A stretch of 64,000 nucleotides of DNA from Streptomyces sp. NBC_00620 (GCF_026341825.1 NZ_JAPENY010000003.1:1922001-1986000), one strand, 5' to 3'. Counted from the stretch's first letter, positions 24,913 through 34,130 are shown. The notes: generated by a model from the letters alone, not told the origin. A program made the numbers and translations.

Positions 24913-26298
24913 CTACTTCGACAGGCGGGTCAGGATCTCCGGACCGAGGTCCGTGACGTCGCCCGCGCCCATGGTGAGAACGAGATCACCGGGCTTCGTC
25001 ATTCCCTCGATCGCCGCCGGCACCTCCGCCTTGTCGTGGACCGGCGTCACATCCGCGCCCGCGGCCCGCGCCGCCTGGATGATCAGCTCGCTGGTGACGC
25101 CCGGGATCGGGTCCTCGCGGGCCGGGTAGATGTCCAGGACGACCGAGGCGTCCGCCAGGGACAGGGCCTCGCCCATCTCCTTGCCCAGTTCCTGGGTCCG
25201 GGAGAACAGGTGCGGCTGGAAGACGACCAGGATGCGGCCGGAGGCACCCGCGCGCATCGCCTCCAGGTCCGCCGTCATCTCGGTCGGGTGGTGCGCGTAC
25301 GAGTCGACGACCTGGACGCCGGCCTCCTCGCCCTTGAGCTGGAGGCGGCGCTTCACGCCCGTGTAGGAGGCGAGCGCGGGGGCCAGCTCGGCGGCCGGGA
25401 CACCGAGTGCCACGCCGGCGGCCAGCGCCGCGACCGCGTTGTGCGCGTAGTGGCGGCCGGGGACGGAGACCGTGAAGGTGAGCCGTGCGCCGTCCAGCTC
25501 GACGGTGACCTCGCTCTTGAGGCCGTGGGGGACGACGGACAGCACACGTACGTCCGCGTCCGCCGACTCGCCGTACGTCACCACACGTACGCGGCCAGGC
25601 AGCCGCCGTGTCAGCTCGCGCGTGCCCTCGTTGTCCGCCGAGATCACCAGCGTGCCGCCCTCGGTGACACGGTCCACGAACGTCTCGAAGGACTCGTAGA
25701 TCTCGTCCATGGACGCGTAGTTGGCGTGGTGGTCAAGCTCCGCGTTGAGGATGATCGCCACCTCGGGCGCGTACTTGTGGAAGCTGCGGTCCGACTCGTC
25801 GGCCTCGGCGACGAAGATCTCGCCCTCGCCGTGCAGGGCGTTGGATCCGGGGGCGTCGAGGTCGCCGCCGATCGCGTACGAGGGCTTCAGCCCCAGCGTC
25901 GAGAGCGACACGGCCAGCATCGAGGTCGTCGTCGTCTTGCCGTGGGTCCCCGCGACCGCGATCGGGCGCAGGCCGTCCATCAGGCGGGCAAGGGCGTCCG
26001 AACGGTGGACCACCGGAATGCCGAGCTCCGCGGCACGGGCCAGCTCCGGGTTGTCCGCGCGGATCGCGGAGGAGACGACGACGCAGGTGGCGTCGGCGGC
26101 GAGATGGCCGGCCGCGTGCCCGATGTGCACCGTCGCACCCAGCGCGCGCAGCGCCTCGGCGGTCGCGGACTCCTTCGCGTCACTCCCCGCCACCTCGGCA
26201 CCCCGCTGCGCGAGGATCTTCGCGATGCCCGACATCCCGGCGCCGCCGATACCAATGAAGTGCGGTCGGTCCATGGCGGTAGGAAGGCCGGGTGCCAT
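24913..26298 (-). CDS. murC: UDP-N-acetylmuramate-L-alanine ligase
   Basis: 461 residues from ATG 26298, with GGGAGA 6 nt upstream; ATG 26274 (MDRPHF) is an alternative. Mur ligase organisation: N-terminal Rossmann domain with GIGGAGMSGIA, central ATPase with P-loop AGTHGKTTTTSM (around 116) and NAELDHH, and a C-terminal ligase domain with YAHHPTE and HLFSRT. Adds L-Ala to UDP-MurNAc in cytoplasmic peptidoglycan precursor synthesis. Located outside the main dcw cluster and followed by msrB. Essential gene. Confidence 0.97.
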   Translation of the reverse strand: MAPGLPTAMDRPHFIGIGGAGMSGIAKILAQRGAEVAGSDAKESATAEALRALGATVHIGHAAGHLAADATCVVVSSAIRADNPELARAAELGIPVVHRSDALARLMDGLRPIAVAGTHGKTTTTSMLAVSLSTLGLKPSYAIGGDLDAPGSNALHGEGEIFVAEADESDRSFHKYAPEVAIILNAELDHHANYASMDEIYESFETFVDRVTEGGTLVISADNEGTRELTRRLPGRVRVVTYGESADADVRVLSVVPHGLKSEVTVELDGARLTFTVSVPGRHYAHNAVAALAAGVALGVPAAELAPALASYTGVKRRLQLKGEEAGVQVVDSYAHHPTEMTADLEAMRAGASGRILVVFQPHLFSRTQELGKEMGEALSLADASVVLDIYPAREDPIPGVTSELIIQAARAAGADVTPVHDKAEVPAAIEGMTKPGDLVLTMGAGDVTDLGPEILTRLSK

Positions 26299-26369
26299 GC
26301 GTGTTTCTCCCAAGATCCGGTACGACGATGAGCCCCCAGCCTATTCCGTACAACGCTGGGCACCTGTCA

Positions 26370-26440
26370 AGGGGCGCCGGCGAAGACGCCGGTAAGGGGC
26401 GCGGGGAACTGCGCGACCAGCCACAACGCACCCGCACCCC
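26370..26440. repeat. Dispersed Streptomyces intergenic repeat with small hairpin
   Basis: ccggcg/cgccgg hairpin (26377-26392) followed by ggggcgcggggaactgcgcg and accagccacaacgcaccc. I recognise this sequence type as a very common dispersed palindromic repeat of Streptomyces chromosomes. It sits upstream of murC and downstream of the next gene, where it may act as a terminator. Confidence 0.6.
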
Positions 26441-26491
26441 GAAACGCACCGAACCCCCACGCCGCCCCCGGCCAAGCCCAGCGGCATGCGG

Positions 26492-26965
26492 CTACGCCTT
26501 GCTGTGCGAGAACAGCTTCAGCACCGGCACCCCCACCTTGTGCCGAGCCCGAGACGCCCAGTCCCGGTGGAAGAACTCCTCCACATAGTGGGGATCGGTC
26601 AGCACGATGACCTCATCCGCGTCGATCTCCTCGACCAGGCCCTTCAGCACGTCCAGCGGGTGGTCCTCGATGAGCCGCCCCTCGGCCTGGTTGCCGGTAG
26701 CCCGCAGCGCCAACAGCGACACGTCGAGGGCCTGCTGCCCCTGACCGGCGGCGTCGTCGCCCTCGGGGGTCTCGTCCTCGTGAGCCGCCTCGTCCAGCTC
26801 GCCGAGCGCGACGTCGTCGATGGCCCTCAGCAGCCGGTCCGCCTGGTCACCCCGGGGCTGGAGCAGCACGTGGAAGGCGACGGACTCGTCACCGTGCAAG
26901 GTGGTGACGAACTCCACGTCGTCGGACGTCAGGGCCTTCTCGATCATCAATACGCTTGTGAACAC
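26492..26965 (-). CDS. Conserved actinobacterial protein, UspA-like
   Basis: 157 residues from ATG 26965. It opens MFTSVLMIEKALTSDDVEFVTTLHGDE, has an acidic low-complexity segment (ELDEAAHEDETPEGDDAAGQ) and ends with a conserved block, EIDADEVIVLTDPHYVEEFFHRDWASRAR, before KVGVPVLKLFSH. Beta-alpha alternation and the DEVIVLT...GVPVLKLF ending resemble a universal-stress-protein half. Some annotations call relatives indole-3-glycerol phosphate synthase, but I see no support for that. Position upstream of murC is suggestive only. Confidence 0.7.
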   Translation of the reverse strand: MFTSVLMIEKALTSDDVEFVTTLHGDESVAFHVLLQPRGDQADRLLRAIDDVALGELDEAAHEDETPEGDDAAGQGQQALDVSLLALRATGNQAEGRLIEDHPLDVLKGLVEEIDADEVIVLTDPHYVEEFFHRDWASRARHKVGVPVLKLFSHSKA

Positions 26966-27098
26966 GACAGGCGCCCTTCTCCTCCGTGGGCCGTTCCCAG
27001 GCCCCTGCGGAAACCATCCTGCCCCGTAACCGCACGGGGTCTGCGAAATTCAGTGTGCCCCGCCGAAGAAAAACGGAACGGGGTATTCCGCCGACTTG

Positions 27099-27893
27099 TC
27101 AGGACCGACGGTATCGGGCGTAGAGGAACCCGGCCTCTTCCAGCAAGGACGCCAGTTCGAACCGTTTCGGAACAGCGATCGACGGGCCTCCGGCGATGCG
27201 CTGCGCGTCTCCCGCGGTGAGCGTCGGGGAGACCGTGAGACAGAGCTCGTCGAGCACCCCGGCCGCGATCAGCTGGCCCAGCAGGCGCGGGCCGCCCTCT
27301 GTCAGCAGCCGTGTCATACCGAGGTCGCCGAGCGCGCGTACGGCCCGGGCGGGGTCCACGCCCGGGCCGTCCCCCGCGATCACCACCCGCGCGCCCGCCT
27401 TCTCGGCGGCCGCGACCCGGTCCGGGGCCGCCCCGGCGCCGGTCAGGACCAGCGTGGGCACCTCGGGCGAGACGAAAAGCGGAAGCGAGAAGTCCAGGTC
27501 GAGACTGGCGGTGACGATCGCGATCGCGGGCGCCGTGCTCTGCCCTGCCGCCTCCCTCCGCTCCGCGAAGGCCGCACGCGCGCGTGCCGGACGGTAACCC
27601 TCCTGGCGTACCGTTTCCGCACCCACCAGGACGACGTCCGCCAGTGCGCGCAGCACTCCGAAGATCCGCATGTCGGTGGCGCCGGAGATGGCCTGGGACC
27701 GCCCGTCGTGCTGGGCGGCGCCGTCCAGCGTCGACACCATGTTGGCGCGCAGCCAGGGCTCACGGACCTCGGGGTAGGCGTACGCCTCCGCCAGCTCGTC
27801 GAGCTCCCACTCCCGGTCCGTCACATCCGCATCCGGTGCCCCGCCGGAGGCCTGGGCTGCTGTTTCGTAGGTCACAGGGAACAGGCGTCGCAT
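27099..27893 (-). CDS. Pyrimidine reductase family protein (RibD C-terminal/DHFR-like fold)
   Basis: 264 residues from ATG 27893. RibD_C signatures: REPWLRANMVSTLDGAAQHDGRS (NADPH/substrate entry), VLVGAETVRQEGY, LLTEGGPRLLGQLIAAGVLDELCLTVSP and a C-terminal LLEEAGFLYARYR. The deaminase half of bifunctional RibD is absent. It could act in riboflavin synthesis or as a reductase on a related pyrimidine, but no rib genes adjoin. No ribosome-binding site is visible; CACACT lies 7 nt before the ATG, suggesting a leaderless mRNA. Divergent from zapE, 37 bp apart. Confidence 0.85.
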   Translation of the reverse strand: MRRLFPVTYETAAQASGGAPDADVTDREWELDELAEAYAYPEVREPWLRANMVSTLDGAAQHDGRSQAISGATDMRIFGVLRALADVVLVGAETVRQEGYRPARARAAFAERREAAGQSTAPAIAIVTASLDLDFSLPLFVSPEVPTLVLTGAGAAPDRVAAAEKAGARVVIAGDGPGVDPARAVRALGDLGMTRLLTEGGPRLLGQLIAAGVLDELCLTVSPTLTAGDAQRIAGGPSIAVPKRFELASLLEEAGFLYARYRRS

Positions 27894-27930
27894 GACGTGC
27901 AGTGTGGCACGGCCCTTAGAGTGGGGAACC

Positions 27931-29031
27931 GTGTCGACCTCCACCACCTCCGCCGGGTTCGGTCCGATAGCCGAAGCGACCCCGCTGTCCCTGTGCGCCC
28001 GCGAGCCGCACGTCCCCGCGGACCGGCTCGTCGCCGAGATGGTGCCGCCGCCGCGCTTCGACTCGGTCCGCTTCGCCACGTACATCCCGGACCCGAACCA
28101 GCCGAGCCAGCCCGAGGCCGTACGGGTCCTCAGCGGCTTCGCGGCCGGTCTGGGCGGGGCACACGCCGCGGGCTCGGGCAGGCGCAGGCTGTTCGGCTTC
28201 GGGAAGGCCGCCAAGCAGGCCCCCGCAGGCCCGCGCGGCGTCTATCTGGACGGCGGCTACGGCGTCGGCAAGACCCATCTGCTGGCCTCCCTGTGGCACG
28301 CGACCCCCGCCGAGCCCGAGCTCAAGGCCTTCGGCACGTTCGTGGAGCTGACGAACCTGGTCGGCGCGCTCGGCTTCCAGAAGACCGTGCAGACGCTGAG
28401 CGGCCACCGGCTGCTGTGCATAGACGAGTTCGAGCTCGACGACCCCGGCGACACCGTCCTCGTCTCCACCCTGCTCGGCAAGCTGGTCGACGCGGGCGTG
28501 GCGCTCGCGGCCACCTCGAACACGCTGCCGGGCAAGCTCGGCGAGGGCCGGTTCGCGTCCGCCGACTTCCTGCGCGAGATCCAGGGCCTGTCCGCGCACT
28601 TCCGTCCACTGCGCATCGACGGCGAGGACTACCGCCACCGCGGGCTGCCCGAGGCCCCGGCGCCGTTCTCCGACGAGCAGGTCACCAAGGCGGCGTACGC
28701 CACCGAAGGCGCGTCCCTCGACGACTTCCCGCACCTGCTCGACCACCTCGCGCGCGTCCACCCGAGCCGCTACGGCGCTCTGACCGACGGTCTCAAGGCC
28801 GTCTGCCTCACCGACGTCCAGCCGATACCGGACCAGTCGACGGCGCTGCGCCTCGTGGTGCTCGCGGACCGGCTGTACGACCGCGAGGTGCCGGTGCTCG
28901 CCGCCGGAATGCCTTTCGACAAGCTGTTCAGCGAGGAGATGCTGAACGGCGGCTACCGCAAGAAGTACTTCCGCGCGATCTCCCGGCTCACCGCGCTGGC
29001 ACGGGATGCCAAGGGGCTCGTGAAGGACTGA
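27931..29031 (+). CDS. zapE: Cell division protein ZapE / AFG1-like ATPase
   Basis: 366 residues from GTG 27931. AFG1/ZapE family AAA-like ATPase: Walker A GGYGVGKTHLL (around 106), Walker B LLCIDEFELDD, sensor region LAATSNTLPGKLGEGRF, and terminal FDKLFSEEMLNGGYRKKYFRAISRL. In E. coli ZapE associates with FtsZ during constriction; the actinobacterial role is less clear. The start has TAGAGT 8 nt upstream and no distance for a normal Shine-Dalgarno, so the transcript may be leaderless. Confidence 0.9.
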   Translation: MSTSTTSAGFGPIAEATPLSLCAREPHVPADRLVAEMVPPPRFDSVRFATYIPDPNQPSQPEAVRVLSGFAAGLGGAHAAGSGRRRLFGFGKAAKQAPAGPRGVYLDGGYGVGKTHLLASLWHATPAEPELKAFGTFVELTNLVGALGFQKTVQTLSGHRLLCIDEFELDDPGDTVLVSTLLGKLVDAGVALAATSNTLPGKLGEGRFASADFLREIQGLSAHFRPLRIDGEDYRHRGLPEAPAPFSDEQVTKAAYATEGASLDDFPHLLDHLARVHPSRYGALTDGLKAVCLTDVQPIPDQSTALRLVVLADRLYDREVPVLAAGMPFDKLFSEEMLNGGYRKKYFRAISRLTALARDAKGLVKD

Positions 29032-29165
29032 TTCCCGCCACGCCCCCTCCTACTTTCGGGCTCTCTTCAGGGCGAAACGTAAAGTTAACCCTGCAAACAA
29101 CTGGCCGCGTTAACGTAGATCTTGACGCTGACTGTTGACGTGTGTGAGCAGCCGGGAGGGGGCTC

Positions 29166-29510
29166 ATGTTCCGAGGTACGAAGGCCCGAACCCTGTTCGT
29201 GGTACTCGCCACCGTCCTGATGAGCCTTCAGTTCTTCGCTCCCACACAGGTGTTCGCTTCTGCGCAGAAGAGTGAGGTCGCCTCCTGCGGCGAGTCCGAG
29301 CACCAGCAGAAGCAGAAGGTGGCGCCGGCACTCCGGTCCCGCGACCGCAGCCGTGACGAGGACCTCGTACCCGAAGCGCCCGCCCGCGCCCTGCTGGCGA
29401 GCGACCCGGCGGCCGGTCATCCCCTCGTCCCGCCCCGCGAGACCTCCGTTCGCACGTCCAGATCATCAACCGGCCATTCCCCCGCGGCACTTCAGGTCTT
29501 CCGCTGCTGA
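29166..29510 (+). CDS. Small secreted protein upstream of the carbonic anhydrase gene
   Basis: 114 residues from ATG 29166 behind an excellent GGGAGGGGG site. Signal peptide: KARTLFVVLATVLMSLQFFAPTQVFA-SAQ. The mature 80 residues are polar, charged and low in structure, with only two cysteines (ASCGE and the final C-terminal Cys). I recognise no domain. Same orientation as carbonic anhydrase and SulP, 73 bp away, so possibly first gene of that operon. Two GTTAAC words (around 29092 and 29109) sit in its upstream region. Confidence 0.65.
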   Translation: MFRGTKARTLFVVLATVLMSLQFFAPTQVFASAQKSEVASCGESEHQQKQKVAPALRSRDRSRDEDLVPEAPARALLASDPAAGHPLVPPRETSVRTSRSSTGHSPAALQVFRC

Positions 29511-29583
29511 GCGGAGCGCATCCCCCCACGCTCCGTTCTTGTAAGCCGACGCGCCATCGAGGCGCGCCAGGAGGAACTGACAC

Positions 29584-30162
29584 ATGCAGCCCCTCATCGA
29601 TCACGCCCGCGCGCACGGACAGCGCCCCGAGCGGTTCGCCCAGCTGGCCCAAGGCCAGTCCCCCCAGGTCCTGTTCATCACCTGCTCCGACTCCCGTGTC
29701 GTCCCCGCGCTGATCACCGGCGCCCGCCCCGGCGAGCTCTTCGAGCTGCGCACCGCGGGCAACATCGTCCCGCCGTACGTCCCCGGGCGGCCGACCGCCG
29801 AAGCCGCCACCGTCGAGTACGCGGTGGACGTGCTCGGTGTCTCCGAGATCGTGGTCTGCGGCCACTCCCACTGCGGTGCCGTCGGCGCGCTGGTGCGCGG
29901 CGACGACCTGACCGCCGTACCCGCCGTGCGCGACTGGCTCGCCCAGGCCGAACCGCCGTCCGGCGCGGCACACGACGACCCGGCCGTCGCCGACGCGGTG
30001 CAGAACCACGTCCGCGCGCAAATGCTCAGGCTCCGCGCGTACCCGTGTGTGGAACGGGCCCTGACGGCAGGTCAACTGCGCCTGCACGGCTGGTACTACG
30101 AGGTCCACACCGGCGCCGTACAGGCGCACAGGGCGGACACCGGCACCTTCGAGGCGCTGTGA
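29584..30162 (+). CDS. Beta-class carbonic anhydrase
   Basis: 192 residues from ATG 29584 with AGGAGGAA upstream. Zinc ligands and catalytic dyad are clear: CSDSRV (Cys and Asp-Arg pair, near residue 38) and GHSHCGAVGAL (His and Cys, near 97-100). RTAGNIVPPY is the usual core. Interconverts CO2 and bicarbonate in the cytoplasm. Its stop overlaps the start of a SulP transporter (GTGA), so the two form a bicarbonate-handling unit in which imported or hydrated carbon is exchanged between enzyme and transporter. Confidence 0.95.
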   Translation: MQPLIDHARAHGQRPERFAQLAQGQSPQVLFITCSDSRVVPALITGARPGELFELRTAGNIVPPYVPGRPTAEAATVEYAVDVLGVSEIVVCGHSHCGAVGALVRGDDLTAVPAVRDWLAQAEPPSGAAHDDPAVADAVQNHVRAQMLRLRAYPCVERALTAGQLRLHGWYYEVHTGAVQAHRADTGTFEAL

Positions 30163-31625
30163 TCGACGCGATGAAACTCCCCCACCTGCGGCAGGACTTC
30201 GCCGCGTCCGTCGTCGTGTTCCTCGTCGCCCTTCCCCTGTGTGTGGGCGTCGCCGTCGCCTCCGGAGTCCCGGCCGAACTCGGCCTGGTCACCGGCATCG
30301 TGGGCGGTCTCGTCACCGGGCTGATGCGCGGCAGCAGCCTTCAGGTGTCCGGGCCGGCCGCGGGGCTGACCGTGCTGGTCTTCGAGGCCGTGCGGGAGTA
30401 CGGCCTCGCCGTGCTCGGAGTCGTTGTACTCACCACGGGCGTACTCCAACTCCTCATGGGGGCCCTGAAGTTGGGGCGCTACTTCCGGGCCATCTCGGTG
30501 GCCGTCGTCGAAGGCATGCTGGCCGGGATCGGTCTCGTCCTGATCGCGGGCCAGCTCTACTCGATGGCCGGCCTGAAGGCGCCGGCCTCCGGTCTGGGCA
30601 AGCTCGCCGGGCTGCCGGCGGCGCTCGTCGACGCCGCACGCAGCCCCGAGGCGCTGGCATCGGTCGCGCTCGGCGCGGGGACCGTCCTCGTCCTCGTGCT
30701 GTGGAAGCTGCTGCCACGGCGGGTCCGTACGGTACCGGCGGCGCTCGGCGCGGTCGCGCTGGCCACCCTCGCCTCGGCGGCGTTCGGCCTGCCCGTGGCC
30801 AAGGTCGAGGTGCGGGGGCTGCTCGGCTCGGTCCAGCTGCCGACTCTCGACGCCCTCGGGGAACTCGGACACGTCGGTGTGCTCGGCACGGTCCTCGCCT
30901 TCACCCTGATCGCCTCCGCCGAGTCGCTGTTCAGCGCGGCGGCCGTGGACCGGCTGCACGACGGGCCGCGGACGGAGTACGACAAGGAGCTGATGGCGCA
31001 GGGCGCGGGCAACACCGTCTGCGGGCTGCTCGGCGCGCTGCCGATGACCGCGGTGATCGTACGCAGTGCGGCGAACGTCCAGGCGGGCGCGCGGACGAAG
31101 GCGTCCCGGGTCCTGCACGGCGTGTGGCTGCTGCTGTTCGCGGCGCTGCTGCCGGCCGCGCTCGGCGTCATTCCGCTGCCGGCCCTCGCGGGCATCCTGG
31201 TGTACGCGGGCTGGAAGCTGATCCCGCTGCGCGAGATCGCGTCGCTGTGGCGCGAGCACCGGGGAGAGGCGCTGATCCTCGTCGTCACCGCGGTGTCGAT
31301 CGTCGCCGTGAGCATGTTCGAGGGGGTTCTGATCGGGCTCGCGCTGGCCGTCGCGAAGACGGCGTGGGAGGCCTCGCACGTGCGCCTCGACGTCATAGAC
31401 AAGGGAGCCGGGCCCGTCCAGGCGCACCTGTCGGGCAATGCGACCTTCCTGCGGCTCCCGAAGATCCTCGACAGCCTGGAGGCACTGCCGCAGGACCGGC
31501 CCATCGAGCTGGACCTCTCCGGCCTGCACCACCTGGACCACGCCTGCCGGACCGCGCTGGAGACCTGGTCGGCCCGGCACAGCGCGGCAGGGACCGACCC
31601 GGTGAAGGTCACCTCGGGGTCCTGA
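30159..31625 (+). CDS. SulP-family anion (probably bicarbonate) transporter with STAS domain
   Basis: 488 residues from GTG 30159, which overlaps the carbonic anhydrase stop; ATG 30171 is an alternative giving MKLPHLRQDFAAS. About 11-12 membrane helices with SulP motifs: FLVALPLCVGVAVASGVPAELGL, GSSLQVSGPAAGLTVLV, and AQGAGNTVCGLLGALPMTAVIVRSAANVQAGARTKAS. A C-terminal STAS domain (RPIELDLSGLHHLDHACRTALETW) follows. The coupling to carbonic anhydrase argues for bicarbonate rather than sulfate. A stem-loop follows at 31651-31682. Confidence 0.92.
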   Translation: MIDAMKLPHLRQDFAASVVVFLVALPLCVGVAVASGVPAELGLVTGIVGGLVTGLMRGSSLQVSGPAAGLTVLVFEAVREYGLAVLGVVVLTTGVLQLLMGALKLGRYFRAISVAVVEGMLAGIGLVLIAGQLYSMAGLKAPASGLGKLAGLPAALVDAARSPEALASVALGAGTVLVLVLWKLLPRRVRTVPAALGAVALATLASAAFGLPVAKVEVRGLLGSVQLPTLDALGELGHVGVLGTVLAFTLIASAESLFSAAAVDRLHDGPRTEYDKELMAQGAGNTVCGLLGALPMTAVIVRSAANVQAGARTKASRVLHGVWLLLFAALLPAALGVIPLPALAGILVYAGWKLIPLREIASLWREHRGEALILVVTAVSIVAVSMFEGVLIGLALAVAKTAWEASHVRLDVIDKGAGPVQAHLSGNATFLRLPKILDSLEALPQDRPIELDLSGLHHLDHACRTALETWSARHSAAGTDPVKVTSGS

Positions 31626-31650
31626 CCGGGGGCCGGTGTGCGGATCAACG

Positions 31651-31682
31651 GGGCTGGGCTCGCTTCCTCGCGGGCCCAGCCC
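31651..31682 (+). terminator. Terminator-like hairpin after the SulP gene
   Basis: gggctgggc (31651-31659) pairs with gcccagccc (31674-31682) around a 14-nt loop, 26 bp beyond the SulP stop. No clear T-run follows. Confidence 0.55.
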
Positions 31683-31736
31683 TGCGACGTACAGTGGACA
31701 TATTGGTCATACTGGGCGGCTCGAAAGGGGGTCGCA

Positions 31737-32651
31737 ATGCTCGAGGAGCTGCTGGTCGCGGGCGCGGCGGTCGCTTCCGCGGGGGTGGTGTACGTCGCTG
31801 CGGCGGCCCGGGTCATCAAGCAGTACGAGCGAGGCGTGGTCCTCCGGCTCGGGCGGCTCGCCGGAGAGGTGCGCGCCCCGGGGTTCACCATGGTCGTCCC
31901 GGGCGTCGACAAGCTGCACAAGGTCAATATGCAGATCGTGACGATGCCGGTGCCGGCACAGGACGGCATCACCAGGGACAACGTCACGGTCCGAGTGGAC
32001 GCCGTCATCTACTTCAAGGTGATCGACGCCGCCGACGCCGTCATCCAGGTCGAGGACTACCGCTTCGCGGTCTCGCAGATGGCACAGACATCGCTCCGCT
32101 CGATCATCGGCAAGAGCGATCTCGACGATCTGCTCTCCAACCGCGAAAAGCTCAACCAGGGCCTGGAGTTGATGATCGACAGCCCGGCGATGGGCTGGGG
32201 TGTGCAGATCGACCGCGTCGAGATCAAGGATGTGTCCCTGCCGGAGACCATGAAACGCTCGATGGCCCGGCAGGCCGAGGCCGACCGTGAGCGCCGCGCC
32301 CGGATCATCAACGCCGACGCGGAACTTCAGGCGTCCAAGAAGCTGGCGGAGGCCGCCGGGGTGATGTCCGAGCAGCCCGCGGCGCTCCAACTGCGCCTGC
32401 TGCAGACGGTGGTGGCGGTCGCGGCCGAGAAGAACTCCACGCTCGTACTGCCCTTCCCGGTGGAGCTGCTGCGGTTCCTGGAGCGGGCGCAACAGGGGCA
32501 GCCGGCGGTTGAGCAGTCGGCACCCCCGAGGTCCGAGAAGCCACAGGTCACGGCCGAGGTCGAGGTCACGGCTGAGGTCGACGCCGAGAAGCCCGAGATC
32601 GAGTCGGGGATCCCCGAGGCCGAGCCCGGAAAGCCCGAAGCCGACTTGTGA
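31737..32651 (+). CDS. SPFH/stomatin-like membrane protein
   Basis: 304 residues from ATG 31737 with AAGGGGG 6 nt upstream. One N-terminal membrane helix (LLVAGAAVASAGVVYVAAAA) precedes the SPFH/band-7 domain: VIKQYERGVVLRLGRL, GFTMVVPGVD, MPVPAQDGITRDNVTVRVDAVIYF, then the helical SMARQAEADRERRARIINADAE. The C-terminus (about 255-304) is an acidic Glu/Pro/Lys-rich tail with repeated EVT/EKPE words. Stomatins scaffold membrane microdomains and often regulate a protease such as NfeD, but no nfeD gene adjoins. Confidence 0.9.
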   Translation: MLEELLVAGAAVASAGVVYVAAAARVIKQYERGVVLRLGRLAGEVRAPGFTMVVPGVDKLHKVNMQIVTMPVPAQDGITRDNVTVRVDAVIYFKVIDAADAVIQVEDYRFAVSQMAQTSLRSIIGKSDLDDLLSNREKLNQGLELMIDSPAMGWGVQIDRVEIKDVSLPETMKRSMARQAEADRERRARIINADAELQASKKLAEAAGVMSEQPAALQLRLLQTVVAVAAEKNSTLVLPFPVELLRFLERAQQGQPAVEQSAPPRSEKPQVTAEVEVTAEVDAEKPEIESGIPEAEPGKPEADL

Positions 32652-32740
32652 CACCTGCTACGCGCGTGGTTCCGGCCTCCTCGCCCCCGTGATACACACA
32701 GGCGGGTCACAGTCCTGTCCGCCAACAGGAAGGTTGCCCC

Positions 32741-34123
32741 ATGCCAGAAAACGTTCGCTCCGCGACACGTCGTCAGATGCTCGCCCGCACAGGTGTGTTG
32801 AGCGCGTCGATCGCCTTCGCCGGCAGCCTCGGCGAACTCTTCGCGGGCACCGCCGCCGCGCAGGGCCTCGGCCACAGCGGCTACGGCCCCCTGGTCCCCG
32901 ACCCGAACGGACTGCTCGACCTGCCGGAAGGTTTCCGCTACCGGGTGCTGTCCCGCGAGGGCGACCAGCTCCGCTCCGGGGAGGGCCTGGTACCGAGCAA
33001 CCACGACGGCATGTCGGCCTTCGCGGGCAGACACGGCCGCGTCCACCTGGTCCGCAACCACGAGAACCGCAACACCGCCAGGATCCCGGTCCCGACGATC
33101 GAGAGCCTGACGTACGACCCGATGGGCAAGGGCGGCTGTACGGCGCTGACCCTGGACAGCCGCAACCGCGTCCTGTCCGAACGGGTCGCCATCGCCGGAA
33201 CCGCGGTCAACTGCGCGGGCGGGCCCACCCCTTGGGGCACATGGCTGACCTGCGAGGAGACCGAGGAGAAGGCGGGCACCAACGGCTACACCAAGGACCA
33301 CGGATTCATCTTCGAGGTCGATCCGGTGGATCCCCGTCGCACGGGGGCCGTCCCGCTCACGGCGATGGGCCGCTTCCAGCACGAGGCGATCGCCGTCGAC
33401 CCGTGGCGGGGCATCGTCTACGAGACCGAAGACGCGTTCCTCACACCCTTCGGTCTGTTCTACCGCTTCCTCCCCAACAAGCCTGAGGGCGGCATCGGTT
33501 CACTGCGCGCGGGAGGCAGACTCCAGGCGATGCGCGTCCCCGGCATACCGGACCTCTCCTCCATCCAGGAGACCGGCGCGACCTTCGACGGCATCGAGTG
33601 GGTGGACGTCCCGGACCCGCTCGCCGCCCAAACCCCCATCCGGCTCCAGGACTTCGGCCCGAAGGGCATCACGCACGCCCAGAAGCTGGAGGGCTGCTAC
33701 TGGGGCGGAAAGTCCGTGTACTTCGTCTCGTCCTTCGCACACAGCGCGGAGGGCTCGGCCGCGGACCACTTCGGCCAGATCTGGCGCTACGACCCGTCGA
33801 CCCGCCGCCTCACGCTCGTGATCGTCTTCGGCCCGGACACCGACGTACAACTCCCCGGCGAGTCCCCGGACAACATCTGCCTCGCACCGAGCGGCGGCCT
33901 CATGGTGTGCGAGGACGGCAACGGTGCGCAGCATGTGTACGGCGTGACCCGCAAGGGCGAGGTGTACGCCATGGCCCGCGGCGCCCAGAACATCGGCACC
34001 CCGGAGGCGCCCGAGTGGGGCGAGTTCGCGGGCGTCACCTTCTCGCCGGACGGCGAGACGATGTACGTGAACTGCTATACGCCCGGGACGACGTTCGCGG
34101 TGACGGGACGTTGGCGCAACTGA
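32741..34123 (+). CDS. Tat-exported PhoX-family (DUF839) alkaline phosphatase-like protein
   Basis: 460 residues from ATG 32741 (AGGAAGG upstream). Twin-arginine signal: TRRQMLARTGVLSASIAFAGSLGELFAG. The mature part matches PhoX/DUF839: NHDGMSAFAGRHGRVHLVRNHENR, CAGGPTPWGTWLTCEETEE, RFQHEAIAVDPWRGIVYETED, and ESPDNICLAPSGGLMVCEDG. PhoX enzymes use iron and calcium to hydrolyse phosphomonoesters outside the cell and are folded before Tat export. No clear pho box was identified upstream. A MITE-like element starts 7 bp after the stop. Confidence 0.9.
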   Translation: MPENVRSATRRQMLARTGVLSASIAFAGSLGELFAGTAAAQGLGHSGYGPLVPDPNGLLDLPEGFRYRVLSREGDQLRSGEGLVPSNHDGMSAFAGRHGRVHLVRNHENRNTARIPVPTIESLTYDPMGKGGCTALTLDSRNRVLSERVAIAGTAVNCAGGPTPWGTWLTCEETEEKAGTNGYTKDHGFIFEVDPVDPRRTGAVPLTAMGRFQHEAIAVDPWRGIVYETEDAFLTPFGLFYRFLPNKPEGGIGSLRAGGRLQAMRVPGIPDLSSIQETGATFDGIEWVDVPDPLAAQTPIRLQDFGPKGITHAQKLEGCYWGGKSVYFVSSFAHSAEGSAADHFGQIWRYDPSTRRLTLVIVFGPDTDVQLPGESPDNICLAPSGGLMVCEDGNGAQHVYGVTRKGEVYAMARGAQNIGTPEAPEWGEFAGVTFSPDGETMYVNCYTPGTTFAVTGRWRN

Positions 34124-34130
34124 GCGCCCC

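Noticed and set aside
27099..28214. Longer start for the RibD-like gene (371 codons)
   Set aside because: The extension would run through the divergent zapE start region and reads as low-complexity Pro/Arg sequence.
29085..29120. PHO-box-like GTTAACC repeats before the small exported protein
   Set aside because: The words match GTTAAC rather than the GTTCACC direct repeats bound by PhoP and are not spaced 11 bp apart.
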